NCBI GenBank assembly: GCA_033239525.1
Contig: BSYO01000036.1
Location: forward strand, 10,562,126-10,626,125
DNA: 64,000 bases
Reading direction: 5' to 3'
Source: Nepenthes gracilis
Lineage: Eukaryota; Streptophyta; Magnoliopsida; Caryophyllales; Nepenthaceae
The notes under the pieces were generated by a model that was not told where the DNA came from, made no database searches, and saw only the letters and a list, made by a program, of their open reading frames with translations. Each line of letters begins with the position of its first letter. Within the stretch, counting starts at the first letter, position 1. A program made the translations under genes and the position numbers. Positions 47,071 through 59,449 of the stretch are shown one piece after another.

Positions 47071-50000
47071 ATTTTTTTATCCTATTAAATTGATTTATTT
47101 GCTATTATGACTCACTTATCAATTTGTGATTAATTAAATTTTTACCACCTTTTATTAAAATAAGAATATAGCTATTTTAAATATACTCTATTAAAAAATT
47201 ATAAAAATACAATAAATGTGAAATTTTTACCGTTTTTCTAAAATAATTTTACTTTATATATTGATCCTATTTGGAAAAAATATTCCCAAATTCACCGTTA
47301 TGTTGACCTCCTTTTATGAACTAATTCAAGGTTGACGTTATGAGGAGTACTTTTGGTAGTTAAAAATTGGTCATTTATCTACTCTATTAAAGAAATTGAA
47401 ACAACCAACATTGATGGGTGCACCGAAATCACAGAGAGATGAAGGGAGAAATCATTTGTGCTTGTTCAAGGCAGGAACAATTTGTGCATAATAATTGTGA
47501 GTATGCAAGTTATTATCAATTTTGTTATTATGGATTTAGATATACCATCTATATATTCTAGATGATAATTTCTCATAAAAACATAATAATTATTATCCAG
47601 TAATTAATATTTAATATCATAAATTATTTTACAGAAGGTAATGTTTTTTATTTAATTTTGTTGAAATAGATTATCCATATGAAATCTTCTTTGAAGAAGA
47701 ATATGAAGATCTAAGAAAAATCATGATAGTATTATCACCATCTTAGAGTTTTTGGAACACACACTAATGTGTGTTATGAATTCAAATTTGACTGAAGAGG
47801 TTTGAGAACAAATTGTCAAATCTTTTAACCTCCTGCCCTAAAGTTAGTTTCATGCTAGTCAACTAAAAAACAATGTAGAAAGAGATGGAAGAGGACAAGT
47901 CTTCTTGAGAATGACTCCTTACTGAGAAGCATTTAACTTATGCTGAGGGTGGTGTCGTAACTTCTCATATTTCAATAATTAATAATTATTCTAAGTTATT
48001 ACTTTATGACATATTAATTTAATTATTTAAAATGATTTATTATTTAAATTAGATATTTATTTAGTATTTATAACTGTTCTGAGTGAGATCCATAGACTAG
48101 GCGGCCTCATCTCTAACTACTAAAATGTGGCTTGATTAGCACTCTAATGATCAAGGGTTTAGTGAAGAAGACTACAAACTACTAGTCAAATGGCTAATGC
48201 AATTTATTTTTAATTCTATTATTGACATAATACAACAGTTATTGATGATATTATGTTCCCAGGTAACAACTTAGTGAACCATTTTTGCCTTTTTGAGAAT
48301 TGGCCACCTTGGTCTAACAACTTGGACCTCTTAGAACCATACTGGCATGCTAATATATGTATAACAGCATTCCGATGGAGATGGACAAGCATGTCATGAG
48401 ATATGCTAAGAAATTGGGAGACCTAGACACCTTTGTTTGATAGTTAGGACACTTGGATGCCTTTGAGTGATGGTGGAGACTTGATAATACAACCTTGGTA
48501 TGGATGCCATGGTCTAGGGTGCATTGGTCTAACATTCTTGACACCCTAGGCACCTCAATTTTTGATAGCTTTAACTTTATAAAAGTTTGTACATTCTAAT
48601 AGTGTGACAAGATCTTCTAACAATCTAAACTCTCTAATAATATAGACTTCTGACTGTTTAGGTGCTTGATAGAAGTAGCCTTTCTTTGATAATTTTAACT
48701 TATCTAACAATTCTTCTTTTGTCAAACTGTCATTTCTAATATTTGAGTTCAAGTCTAATTGTTTTGTTGCTAGGTCCTTTGCTAGCCTCCAATCTTGTAG
48801 GCAAAATAAAGACATTAAATATGTTGGTCTATAAAATCTTTTGGATTCAAGATGTTCTTCTCAAATGAATTTTTAAGACCCAACTAAACTGATATTTTCA
48901 AATGGTGAAGGATGGTTTAGGACAATTTATGAACACCTTTTATTTAATATATTTTTATTTAAAATCTTATATTTACATTAAAATTTTCTAAAAATATAAA
49001 ATATTTTAAAAATTCTAATATTCATATTAAAATATTAGTTAAGTATATATTTAATGAATAACGTTGATATAAAAGAATTAATTAGATAAATATAATCTAT
49101 TATATTGACTTTTTAAAATATTATCACAAAAAAATTTGTAAGTTTGGTCTAGTCAGGATAATCGTATCACTTTCATTTAATCATATTTGCACCAAAAATT
49201 TAATTAGATCTAATTTTTTACCGTATTCATTCATATTATTGATAAACCTAGGTCAAACTTATAGAATTTTTTGTTGATCGAGTAACTTAATTTTAATCTA
49301 GTCTACTTTCAATTAAACTTGTGCAAAAAGGAAAGCAAAAGGTTAGGATAACAAGAAATTTTCAAACTAAGAAAAGGGAGCAGTATATGGGAGACAAATG
49401 GGAGGAGGAGGAAGAGTTGATGCTTTGCTCAAGATCAGTCGAGCCAGTGGGCTAAGAAAAGGAAGGACCTTTAGATATCTCCCCAATAGGAGCAGAGTCA
49501 TCGGGAGGAGAGATGTGACCACGAGCACATGATCAACTTTGAACAAATGTGAGTATACTCATGGGTCGAGAAAGAGGTAAAGGACGAACAACAAGCTTAT
49601 AATCTAAGTCACTAATAGAACTCTAAATGCTCATAGGTTCAGAACAAATTTTGACGATAGTAAAATAATTTTGATGAAAAAATCTTGACTCTTGGATTAT
49701 AAATAATAAATATGCTTTTATCTTTTTTCTTCTCACTTTTCTGACTCTACTTTTCTTCTCCTTTTACATTGATGACTATTAAATTAAGAGAAAATGTCTA
49801 TTTATATGTGAGGTTGAAAATTAGGGTATAAAAAACAAAGTAGCAAAGTTTGAACTCTAGCATTTGAATGCTGGATTAAAGCTAGCTCAAACACCACAGT
49901 TCACATGCGTAATTTAATGGCACACGTGTTCAATCCATTCTATTAAACTGAGTATGTGAGAGATCCATCAGTGCACCTTTACAATTTGTTCGATTATTAT

Positions 50001-50283
50001 GTATCTAGACAATCCAATTGCATACTCGGGTGACCCATTCTTTTATTAGCTAAGATTAAAAATGAGAAATTAATTCTAGCATTCAAATGTTGGATCGAGC
50101 AACGGCTCAAATGTTGGTACGCATATATTTGTTTAAAGTATTTTTTAGCATCCGATCCATTCTATGTTTGATGAGTATGCCACAAGCCATAAAAGATCTT
50201 AGGTAAAAAAAAAAAAAAAAAATTGCTCAAGCACAATTTGATTAGGATAAAATTATATATCGAAATAAGCCAACAATAGAGAT
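47071..50283. other. AT-rich spacer inside the terpene synthase island
   Basis: About 3.2 kb with no recognised gene or complete element. Two minus-strand frames (48350-48553, 48555-48815) have no motif I know. A diverged ~110-base direct repeat (TCTAGCATT, AATGCTGGAT, GGCTCAAA blocks) is at about 49855-49970 and 50075-50190. An A18 tract is at 50205-50222, next to the 3' edge of the first relic. Confidence 0.55.
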
Positions 50284-50806
50284 CTAACTGATATCAGTAT
50301 TCTCATAGTCATGACAACAGTAGATTTCTTTTAAAGCTTCTTCAACTTCTTTTTCAAAATGGTATGCCACCCTAAGGAACCATAGAGTACCAATAAATTT
50401 AAGTTGTTTCAAAAGCTTAGGGACTGCCATGTCCATTTTCACTTCCTCTTTCAACTCTTTGGTTTGCGTTGCCTTTTGGCAGTTGGGTTTCCACAATGGT
50501 AAAAAGATTTTATTTCTAATTCAAAGAAATATATATATACAGGTACATCTCCAAGGCTCTATTTGGTCAGAATCCTTACAAAATGATATTATAACATAAC
50601 TAAACTACATAATTGTCAAATATAGATCCATACTCAAATAATTAATCAATACATCAAATTATAGATTCCGAGCTTCTGATGAAACTTTTCAATTGTCAAC
50701 TCACATTTTCCCTAGCAATTTGCACCATGTTATCAAAATATCTTTTATTTTCTTATAATTGTAGTTCAATGTAGTATAATACATAGTATCACTCATATAG
50801 CATCTC

Positions 50807-50854
<48 letters not shown>

Positions 50855-51345
50855 TTATCACATCGTTTGGAATATAGCCAAGAAAATAATTGTCCTAAAT
50901 ATTATAGGAAAAACTCATAATAGCACAAATCTCAAATTTATCAATGTTTAGGAAAGAAACTATTGGGATTTTTAAGTAATTGTATTGTCGATAGAAAGAT
51001 GATCTATTTTTAATGATTCCGGGGAATGGAGTGCCGGATACTAAAGTTTTGATTGTCGAAATTGTAACTATAAATTTCAATCTATGCTCATGTAGTTACT
51101 AATACCAAGTTGAAATTTTCTATAACAAAAAACGTTTGGGTCACAAGTTGATAGAATTCTGATTCCAGTCATTTTCCTCACTTAATTTTGAGAGGTATGG
51201 CATCTTGGCTTATTAAAATTAGTAGACATTGGCATCTTATATTAGAACCACACAATCTCATTGTGCTATTTAGGAAGTGGAGCGCATTGCCAACGCCCAC
51301 CTAAATTGTGCTACTTGAGCATATGCATTAACTGATTGTGCTACT
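50284..51345 (-). pseudogene. Terpene synthase relic 1 (promoter, exon 1, part of exon 2)
   Basis: Exon 1 homology spans about 50862-51007 and exon 2 homology 50284-50475. The exon 2 frame still reads LKQLKFIGTL, RVAYHFEKEVEEALKEIY, matching exon 2 of the gene at 45916-46174. The start codon is ATA (51005-51007) instead of ATG, and exon 1 holds several stops. Homology ends abruptly inside exon 2, so exons 3-7 are missing. Intron 1 contains a (TTA)n tract (50811-50848). Upstream promoter blocks run to about 51345. Confidence 0.87.
50811..50848 (+). repeat. (TTA)n microsatellite in intron 1 of relic 1
   Basis: About 12 ATT/TTA units; absent from the second relic and from the gene. Confidence 0.9.
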
Positions 51346-51559
51346 TGAGCATACTTTTCAATTGTCGACTTAAATTTTCCGTTGCAATTTGCACCATGTT
51401 ATCAAAACATTTTTTATTTTCTTATAATTGTTGTTCGGTGTAGTATAATACTCATATAGGGTTTCTATTATTACTATATTTTTATATATTTATCATATCA
51501 TCTAGAATACAGCTAAGAAAATAATTGCCCTAATATTACGGGAAAACTCATAATAGCAC
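51346..51559 (-). pseudogene. Terpene synthase relic 2, 3' piece (intron 1 and end of exon 1)
   Basis: Matches 50690-50930 of relic 1 nearly base for base (TTTTCAATTGTCGACTTAAATTTTCC, AATAGCAC). It stops at a 1.6-kb insertion and continues at 53137. It abuts the promoter end of relic 1, so the two relics are head-to-tail. Confidence 0.82.
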
Positions 51560-53136
51560 TAATGCGTCTCGGATGCAAGTTGTCGACGGTTTAGGTTGCG
51601 TTGAGTATTCTAGTCGAACTAACATGGGTCTCAATTTTCGTACTCCTTAGTTTGGATTCTAGACACCACAATTAAAAATGAAAGGTCAAATGATAGTGAG
51701 AATTGCTTTTACCGTATATCTTCTAACGTTCAAGTTAGAAATCTTTTTCAAAAGATAGAAATATGTTAGAAAGATGCGAGAAGATGCGTACATACATATT
51801 GTGGTTGATTGAGCGCTTGGATGCGACGCTAAGAGACTGCTTAAAAGTGTCTTAGAGACGGCTTAGAAGTGTACCCGGTTAAAAAGTGTCTTAGAGGTGG
51901 GCCCGATAGAAGGGCGTCATGGCAGTGCGCTTGATCGAGGAGCGTCTTAGGGTTGTACCTTGTAGATGGGTGTCCTATGAGATGGAGGATTAAGCTTTAT
52001 GGACGGAGGGCTGGTCTCTTGGGTGGAAAGTAGACCTCTTGGATAGGTCCCTAGACGAAGGGCTAGCGGGCATTAGAGGCTGGGATTTTGGAATGGTGGC
52101 CGGCCATTCTTTGTGGGATGGAAGGTAAGTCCTCCTCCTTGTGGCTCCTTTCCTCCCTGAGATGGAGGAGGCCTTTCCAGGAGGGAGGGCACTTCTTCCT
52201 AGGAGGAGACGCTAAATGGGGGCAGGGCCTAAGGGGGCATCCTCGCCATGAGAGGTAGCCAGTCTCCCTCCTTTTTGAGCTCTTGGGACAAAACTCTTGG
52301 TAACCGCCTTCATAGCGTGATCTGTAGAATTATACCTGTCAGTTGAATCTAAAAGTAGTTTTGATTGATGCTCATATGTTGTTGAGGTTACCCTTTGAGG
52401 AAATGCGAGGATAAAGGTGCCTTGTTTCCCTCTTTCTCTACCAAGTCTCTGGACATCTAGGCATGGCCATCACTGTTGATAGGGAGTTAACTCCTGCCTA
52501 ATTTTGAAGAAACTAGTGGTATCGCCTCTCTTGATTTTTCCTAAGCCCTTCCTTATGATCTCGGAGTTCTTATTTTTTGTGGATCGACCGGGGTCCCCTC
52601 TTTCTTGAGGAGGAGATATTTATAGCCGTTGAAGGTAGTCTAGCCTCCTTTAACCTTCATAGCTAGCGATTGCTAAAGTTACTGAGTTGGGGCGGGGATT
52701 ACGGTGCCTGTTATGACAGTTGCCGCTATCGAAAGGGATAGTTTCCTTTTCTGAGAGGATTGTTGGGATTGTCACAGGATCGTGTTCTTTGGGGGTGAGA
52801 TGCACCGGATTCTTCTTACTATACGGGGCAAAGAATGATTCCACACAGGATCTCACCTCGGCTTTGGTTGCCATTCTGGGAAGCGGTAAATCTAAAAATA
52901 CTTATCATATATTCACCAGGATTAGGGACAACTTTAGTAAGAATCTCTGTTGATCCATGGTAAGTGATTTGGAAAAATAATGTGGGGCAAATCTTACCAC
53001 TTGATTTCAATCCGGTGAATTGGGCCTGTGCTAGTCTGCCCAAATTGGCCATGCGATATAGGCCGCTAACTATTGAGCCTTTGCATTAGTTGGTTGGCTT
53101 GGGTCTTGGGTTAGCCCAACATAACGGTACCCATCA
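51560..53136. mobile_element. Solo LTR (1577 bp) inside relic 2, TSD AGCAC
   Basis: Perfect AGCAC duplications at 51555-51559 and 53137-53141 flank a 1577-base insert, and removing one copy restores relic 2. The ends are short inverted repeats (TAATGCGT at the left; TGATGGGT on the complement of the right), as in LTRs. No internal coding region is present, so I read it as a solo LTR with its first TG changed to TA. It is less AT-rich than its surroundings, and no relative is visible in the window. Confidence 0.72.
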
Positions 53137-53600
53137 AGCACAAATCTCAAGTTTATCAATGTTTAGGGAAGAAACTATTGAGATTTTTAAATTTTGAGTA
53201 ATTGTATTGTTGATAGAAAGATGTTCCGTTTTTACTAATTTTGGGAAATGGATTGCTGGATACTAAACTTTTGATTGTCGAAGTTGTAAGTATAAATTTC
53301 AATCTAAGCTCATGTAGTTATTGGTCCCTAAGTTTAAATTTTCTATAACAAAAAAGGTTTGGGTGACAAGTTGTAAGAATTCCAATTCCAATCATTTTCC
53401 TCACTTAATTTTGAGAGGTATGGCTCCTTAGCTTATTCAAATTAGTAGACATTGATGTCTTGAATTAGAACCACACGATCTCATTGTGCTATTTAAGAAG
53501 TGGGGCGGGTTGCCAACGCCTAGCAAAATTGTGCTACTCGTGCGTATGCATTAATTGATTCTCTCTCTCTCAATGTAACTTGTGTGTTAAAAAAAAAAAA
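53137..53600 (-). pseudogene. Terpene synthase relic 2, 5' piece (promoter and start of exon 1)
   Basis: Starts with the duplicated AGCAC and continues exon 1 to a start codon reading ACG (53227-53229) instead of ATG. About 360 bases of promoter homologous to the gene follow, ending in a CTCTCTCTCT and A16 stretch near 53560-53605. The TATA site is changed. Confidence 0.85.
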
Positions 53601-54322
53601 AAAATTGAATTATAGGTTCATTTTTACATAAGGAAAATAGAGCAGCAATGGATCAAAATGACAAAAGAGAGAGAAATATCTTAGATATTTTAAGTTACAA
53701 ATCTTAGGCTATTAATTATATATAATTTTAATACTTTATAGTTATGTGTAAGATCAGTATAATTGGGATTTAGAAAATAGTTAGAATCCTTTTTGTGAAG
53801 ATGTAAAAAATCGGTTGCAGAATTCGACATCATATTTAAATGGCTCATTGAGCACCAAATGACTGTTGTGTAGGAGGATCATTTTTGTGTTAAGCGATTA
53901 GAAGTTAGATAATGATAATTAACCTAATAAACACGTGTTTGGTGGATTAAAATTTTAAGAAAATAAGAAATTTCTAATTCTATAAATAAGTCATTTGTGT
54001 TATATGTCAATTCATTTCATTTATTTAAAAAACCAAAAACAAAGAGAAATAAAATTTATAGAAGACAAAAAATATCTAAAGACTTTCAATTTTGAAGATT
54101 TAATAGAGAATTATGAAGAAAAGATTAAGCATCAATAAGCTTATAAGTTCAAATCGCTTTTTATTTTGGTGAATTTATGTTCTTTCTTATGAGTTAGTTC
54201 TTCTTTCTTTTTCTTTCTTGACAGGCTGTATACAAGGTGTTATGCTACTAAAATATAGTGTATTCTACTCATTATAATATTTAAAAACTTTTTTTGTTAA
54301 GAAATACCTTGACGTTGGAAAA
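53601..54322. other. AT-rich spacer
   Basis: I see no gene, repeat family or long frame here. It ends where gypsy LTR sequence begins (TGTAAAATCCTGAA). Confidence 0.5.
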
Positions 54323-54551
54323 TGTAAAATCCTGAATTTTTATCCGATTTAATTGAGATTATTTATTATTATTTTAGGTAATTTAGACGTGATAAAAATT
54401 AATTAAATATTATAAAATTTTGGAGGATATTTGGACTTGTCGGGTTGGCACCTAAGGTGTGCCCGTTTGATCGTTCGAGTATCTCTTTGAGTTTTTTGGA
54501 TTAAAAGAAAATAGAATATTTATATATAATAATAATAACAATAATAATAAC
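54323..54551 (+). repeat. 5' fragment of a B-type gypsy LTR
   Basis: TGTAAAATCCTGAA, TTTAGGTAATTTAGACGTG and GGTGTGCCCG blocks align with the first ~230 bases of LTR B (18304 onward) and end in the same (TAA)n position. Element C2 interrupts it; the remainder should lie beyond the window. Confidence 0.8.
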
Positions 54552-55482
54552 TGAAAAAGCACGTTTTGTGCTAACGGTTTCAAAAATTATAGGAAGCAAT
54601 GAAATAATAATAAATATCTAATACACGAAAAGATATTTAACACTGGTTGCATACGAGACTAGCAATCATGCAAATATAATAATGACGAGCAATAGAGATA
54701 AATACACAATTTTTGGTGAAGAAAACTCGATACCCACGGTATCGAGAAAAACACTCCGGCTTCAACGGCCAGGGAAGCAATGCACTATGAAAATCAACTT
54801 ACAGACCGGGTGGTAACGACCGCAACCTAGGCGACTTACTCCCGTCACGTGATCCCTACCAAGGAACTCCTGATTTGCCCGCGAACGAACTGACTCCTTC
54901 CGGTCTTCACGCTAATCTTCCCTCGAACCACTTGAATTTCCAATCACAAACGAGTCTCCTTCTTCACGAACCAACGCCTCCAACGATGGTAGAAGGCAAA
55001 GTTTCAATGGTGAAAGAAAGTTGGTGAGAAAAAATCTATGAACATGTAGAGCAATCTTTTAGTGATTAGTTTTCTCAAGATGTGCAACAATATTGAAGCA
55101 TGAGAGGGTTTTCTCAAAGTGGCACGCACATCAGTTCTCCGCTCTAGGGTTCAAAACATAAGTCCAATATTTATAGGGAGCCAAAAACGTTGAAAATTCT
55201 GCCCGTTGGGTCGAGCGGGCTCGAAGGGTTTTGTGAGAAACCCATGCGCCAGCGGGCCAATATTTTTCGGCTCGAGCGGCTATCAAGCGAGAGGCGAGCG
55301 GCCACCCTATTGGTTTTTGTGCTCGAGCGGGATATGAGCTCATGGCGAGCGGGCGGCTATGGATGGGCTCGAGCGATTTGAGGGCGGACCGAACGGACTT
55401 TAACCCGACAACCCACAAGCCGACATCAATACAATAATACATATGGTCACGGAATATGCCAATAAGACAAATGTCTCTAACA
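54552..55482 (-). repeat. 3' LTR of minus-strand Sirevirus-like element C2 (931 bp)
   Basis: Reverse-complement relative of the C1 LTRs: minus-strand start TGTTAGAGACATTTGTC at 55482, end GTGCTTTTTCA at 54552. It is more diverged from C1 than the two C1 LTRs are from each other. It keeps the GC-rich GCTCGAGCGG units (55195-55390) and a TATAAATA box (55159-55166 region, minus). Confidence 0.9.
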
Positions 55483-55764
55483 ATCTCCCCCTTTGGCAAT
55501 TCCGTGACAAAACTCAAAAAATAAATAAATATAAGTGAATCACGGGTTCAGACACCACCGAGATAGAACCCGTGTACATGAAAACCTACGCCTAGTGATA
55601 CAAAAGTGATACATAAAAAAATTAAATAGCTAAATAAGAGCTGCTGAGGCGATGTAATGAAAACTTGCTTGACTGCCTGAGTAACATCAGTTTCCTGGTC
55701 AAGCAAGGTTAGTACCAACAACAAACATGTAGGCAAGAATAGATACAGCATGCAGTACTAAAGT
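55483..55764 (-). mobile_element. 3' tail of C2: polypurine tract and conserved non-coding region
   Basis: The minus strand reads CCAAAGGGGGAGAT next to the LTR, then sequence matching C1 40260-40585, including the CACGGGTT/AACCCGTG hairpin at 55541-55574. Cut at 55764 by a solo LTR and continues at 58920. Confidence 0.85.
55760..55764 (+). repeat. Left target-site duplication AAAGT
   Basis: AAAGT here and at 58920-58924 flank the solo LTR 55765-58919 exactly. Confidence 0.9.
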
Positions 55765-58700
55765 TGTGAGGTTCCGGATTTGTGAACCCGACAATTATGA
55801 GGTGAATAGTATGTTAATGATCAATACTAATCTTATGGGATGATTAAGGTTTGGTATTGGAAGAAAAATCAAAAAAATCATTCGGTCCGGTCGGCCTGGG
55901 TTTTGCGCTGCTGGGGCTCGAGCCACGACTCGAGCGGATAAAGCAGAACCGCCCATGGCATGGCCGCTTGCCAGCCGCTCGAGGGGCGCAGCGGTGTGGT
56001 CGCCGTGGCTGGCCGCTCGCCGGCCGCTCGAGCGGCCGGCGCAGTATATATTCACGCCGTGCGTTCGTTTTCCCTCATTTCGCGATCGGCCGAGGATTTT
56101 AGAGAGAGAGAGGGGCGCGACTGGAGAGAGAGAAGAAGGGAGATCGAGCCCGAGAGTCCGATTTCGCCCGAAAGCCAGTATAAAGGTGAAAGCACGCGTC
56201 GAGGCAAGTGTTCTCATACCCACTTCTCGTTCTCTTTCGATGTTTTGTGTATTTTCGTTGTATTTTGTGTCGATACCCACGGGGAATGTTAGGATATTGA
56301 AAACCCATGCCTTGAGGTCCATGAAAATGTGGTTAGTTATCCGATTAGTGTCCGATTCGCCCGGGTGGGTTTTAAGGGATTTTGGGGTTTCCCATTTCCA
56401 GGCCTCGTATCATGAAATTGACCCCAAAATTGGAATCCCCACGTCCCAATGATGTATATAGGTCGGCCAATCTCGCACGCTTTGACCGTTTGCGGCGTCC
56501 GAGCCCGTTAAAGGGGCGCCAAACCCGAGACCGAAGGTGGATTTCGCGTGTTGTCGGCCTTCGTGAAATGATGAAATGATCCTAGAATATGAATCCCGTA
56601 TCCCAATTGTACGTATATATCGACCGGATGCTGAATCTCAAAGATTTGACCCGTTTGTGGCATCCGGGAGCCTTGAAAGAATTCCGTAATTGTTTATCCG
56701 AAATTGTGGAATTTAATGGAAATTCGTTCTCGAAGCCCTCGACCCGACACCATTTGAGCTTCTATTTGGAGTTAAATGTATAAATTGATTTGGGATTATA
56801 GTTACCCATGCCTCGAGTTCTATAGATTACCTGTTGGATGTCCGAAATTTTGAGAATCAACCGATTCGTGCACGTGTGCACTGTTTTCACGTGCACTCGT
56901 ATATGGGTACTACTCTTCCAAAAATATCGGACGATATTTTGTGTAATACTTCATTGTTTAAATGCCGATTAAATGATATGTGTTTGTAGAGAGAGGAAGT
57001 TGAGGCACAACAGCAAGCACGGAGAAAGAAAGGGGAGAGACCACAATTGTGATTTGATCCGGTAAAATAATGGTAGAAAGCTCTCGCAAGTGTACTTTGA
57101 TTCTTTTTTTCATAATCTTGATTTCTTGCTTTAAAACCGTTGAAAATGCTCTAAATGTTGATGATGCATGTTTAAAGTACATGAAGCATGTTTTTTGATT
57201 ACTCGGTTAGATTTGTATTTATCCATATTTATTGCAAAATTTGGCTTCGATTTCGTGAAGGAGCATGAAAATGGTGTTCAATTTCTCTTGAAAAGTATGT
57301 GATGAAACCCTAGCTCGAAAATGTTGTATAGTTTGAGTAAATTGCATGATTTAATGTATATGTATGGCATCTATGACATTAATTTCATAAAATATGTGCA
57401 AGTAAGAGACCGATTTGAGTTCAAAGGTTTTGGCGAAGCCCCATGTACGAAAATGAAGAGGTTTTGATGAGTTTTAACCGTAGCTTCTATTATATAAAAG
57501 TTAATTGACATCGAAATGAAGCTTCCCGTATAGTTTGTTTTCGAAAATATGTACGAACATATACCGATAAAATTTCCATGTAAATTTAAAGAAGTGCTGA
57601 AATTGTGTTGTGAAAGTTTGATTTCGAAAATGGGATTTTCGATAAAGAGATGATTTTCGTTATAGTTATTTTAGGACCCGAGACTAAATTTAAGTTCTTG
57701 GGTGAGGCCTTAGAACTTACGGTGGTAATCGAGATAGCCCCATGGAGCGATTCATGGTCCGCCCCCGTCCTCAAGGGCGTTAAAAGAGGAACATAGGCCG
57801 ACCTTCGGGTGGCACATGCATAGATATCCCTCGGGATGGGATATACATGATATGATATGACATGATAGGCCTTGGATTGTGTGGATCGAACAATCTATCC
57901 TCGATGATTCGCCCCTTCCGCTAGTAGGGCAGGTACGACAGTGGTCCAAGGTGTTAAGATATGTCATGAAATGTATTGTACAATGATAGAGTATCATCGG
58001 ATGAAAAGATGATAATGAAAACGTTATAAAAGATGATAGAGTATCATCGGATGAAAAGATGATAATAAATCATATACACTTGAAAAGATGACAAAGGAAA
58101 TAAAAGTACCGTTTTCGATTTTACCATGCATCAGAAAGTTTATAGTTATAGTTTTGACCTATGGTGATATGATTTATGAAGAATGAGATTTAATATCGTT
58201 ATAGCATGTCTTTATTTTCTTTTCAGATGATGTTTGATTAAACATTATGGTTTTGTATGGTTATATGATCGTTTTGGCATAATCGTTTACATATGCATGT
58301 ACCTTGGCCTCCTCGGCTCACTGTTTTAATATTTTTCCTCCATATGAGACAAAAAAAGCTTTTACCCGACGAAGAAGAGTAAGCAGAGAGAGAAGCTTCT
58401 TGAAGACTTTTGAGGACCATAGCATAGTGGAGCTATTTTGAGAGGTCATTGTAATTGGGCCTAGTTGCATATGATTTTGTATACAAATCTTATGATTTTT
58501 GATGTCCTAGAACATGTTGATTTTCGTAAAGAAAGCATATGATGTGTATGATAGTAGAAGAGAATATGCTATGCTTCTACAGGTTCTTAGTTTACTTCCG
58601 CTATGTACTCTGGATTTATTGTGCAGGTCCTAGATGGCATCTCGTTATTTATCTGTTAGAATAGTAATTGCTTTGATGGATTTGTGCCATTGATGGCACA

Positions 58701-58919
58701 TAGGATCCTGTGAATGATTGTTGTAGGATTTGTAAATGATGGATAGTTGGGTGCTTGTTATGGATGGTTATACAGGATTGTATTTTTAGGTTTTCAACCA
58801 GTTACAAAGGAGACTCTGCCGAAATTTCTGCAGAAGTCTTGCCTTATATTTAGACCATTAATCATGTTATCCGTTTGACGGAAGCTTTTGAGGGAAAAAA
58901 AAAAATCCGTTCCGTCACA
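55765..58919 (+). repeat. Solo gypsy LTR, TGTGAGGTTCCGG family (3155 bp), TSD AAAGT
   Basis: Begins TGTGAGGTTCCGGATTTGTG like LTR E and ends CCGTTCCGTCACA like LTR B, with a perfect 5-base duplication on both sides. No internal region is present, so an element inserted and then recombined between its LTRs. It carries a GC-rich block at 55905-56045, a TATAAAG box at 56179-56185 and a direct repeat of about 32 bases at 57984-58016 and 58031-58063. Confidence 0.9.
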
Positions 58920-58924
58920 AAAGT

Positions 58925-59400
58925 GCAACAGAGAGAGTAGATAACATCAATGATAACATCAATCGCAAATAAATGAAAAACACGTCTACAAAGAACATAA
59001 ATAGCAAGTCGAACTCCCCCTAACAAAAAGAAGTACATCAAATCGAACTCTCCCTAACAAAAAGAAGTACATCTCGCCCAAGCTCCCCCTATCAGTATGC
59101 GCCAAAAAGAAACCACGATCTCTCCCTTTTTGTCACGAAGAGCCAAAGAGAGGGGATCACTCAAAATCGCCGGGAGGTGGAGTGCCATAATGTCGCTGCC
59201 AGCGTTGATACGCAGCCTCCTGAGTGTCCAACCGATCATCCAAACGATCAAAACGAGCAAGTATTTGGGATTGAAATTGAGATTGCGACGCCAGAATCTA
59301 CTCTTGTGAAGAATACAGACGCTCAAAACGGTCGGAAAGGCGAGAGATCTGACCCATCAGAGCGGCTGAGGAGGAGGTGGAGTGCCGATGCAAAGTGGAT
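58925..59400 (-). mobile_element. C2 region after the extra ORF, with several polypurine tracts
   Basis: On the minus strand several GGGGGAG or GGGAGAG tracts (about 59017, 59052, 59083, 59130) and a CTTCGTGACAAAAAGGGAGAG block correspond to C1 40100-40250. The small frames here have no recognised motif. Confidence 0.72.
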
Positions 59401-59449
59401 GGACCAGGAGCCGACGGATCAGGAAAAGACGAGGCAGAGCTTGAGAGGG

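Noticed and set aside
48350..48815. Two adjacent minus-strand frames
   Set aside because: No motif, no gene structure and no homology visible within the window; kept only as part of the spacer description.
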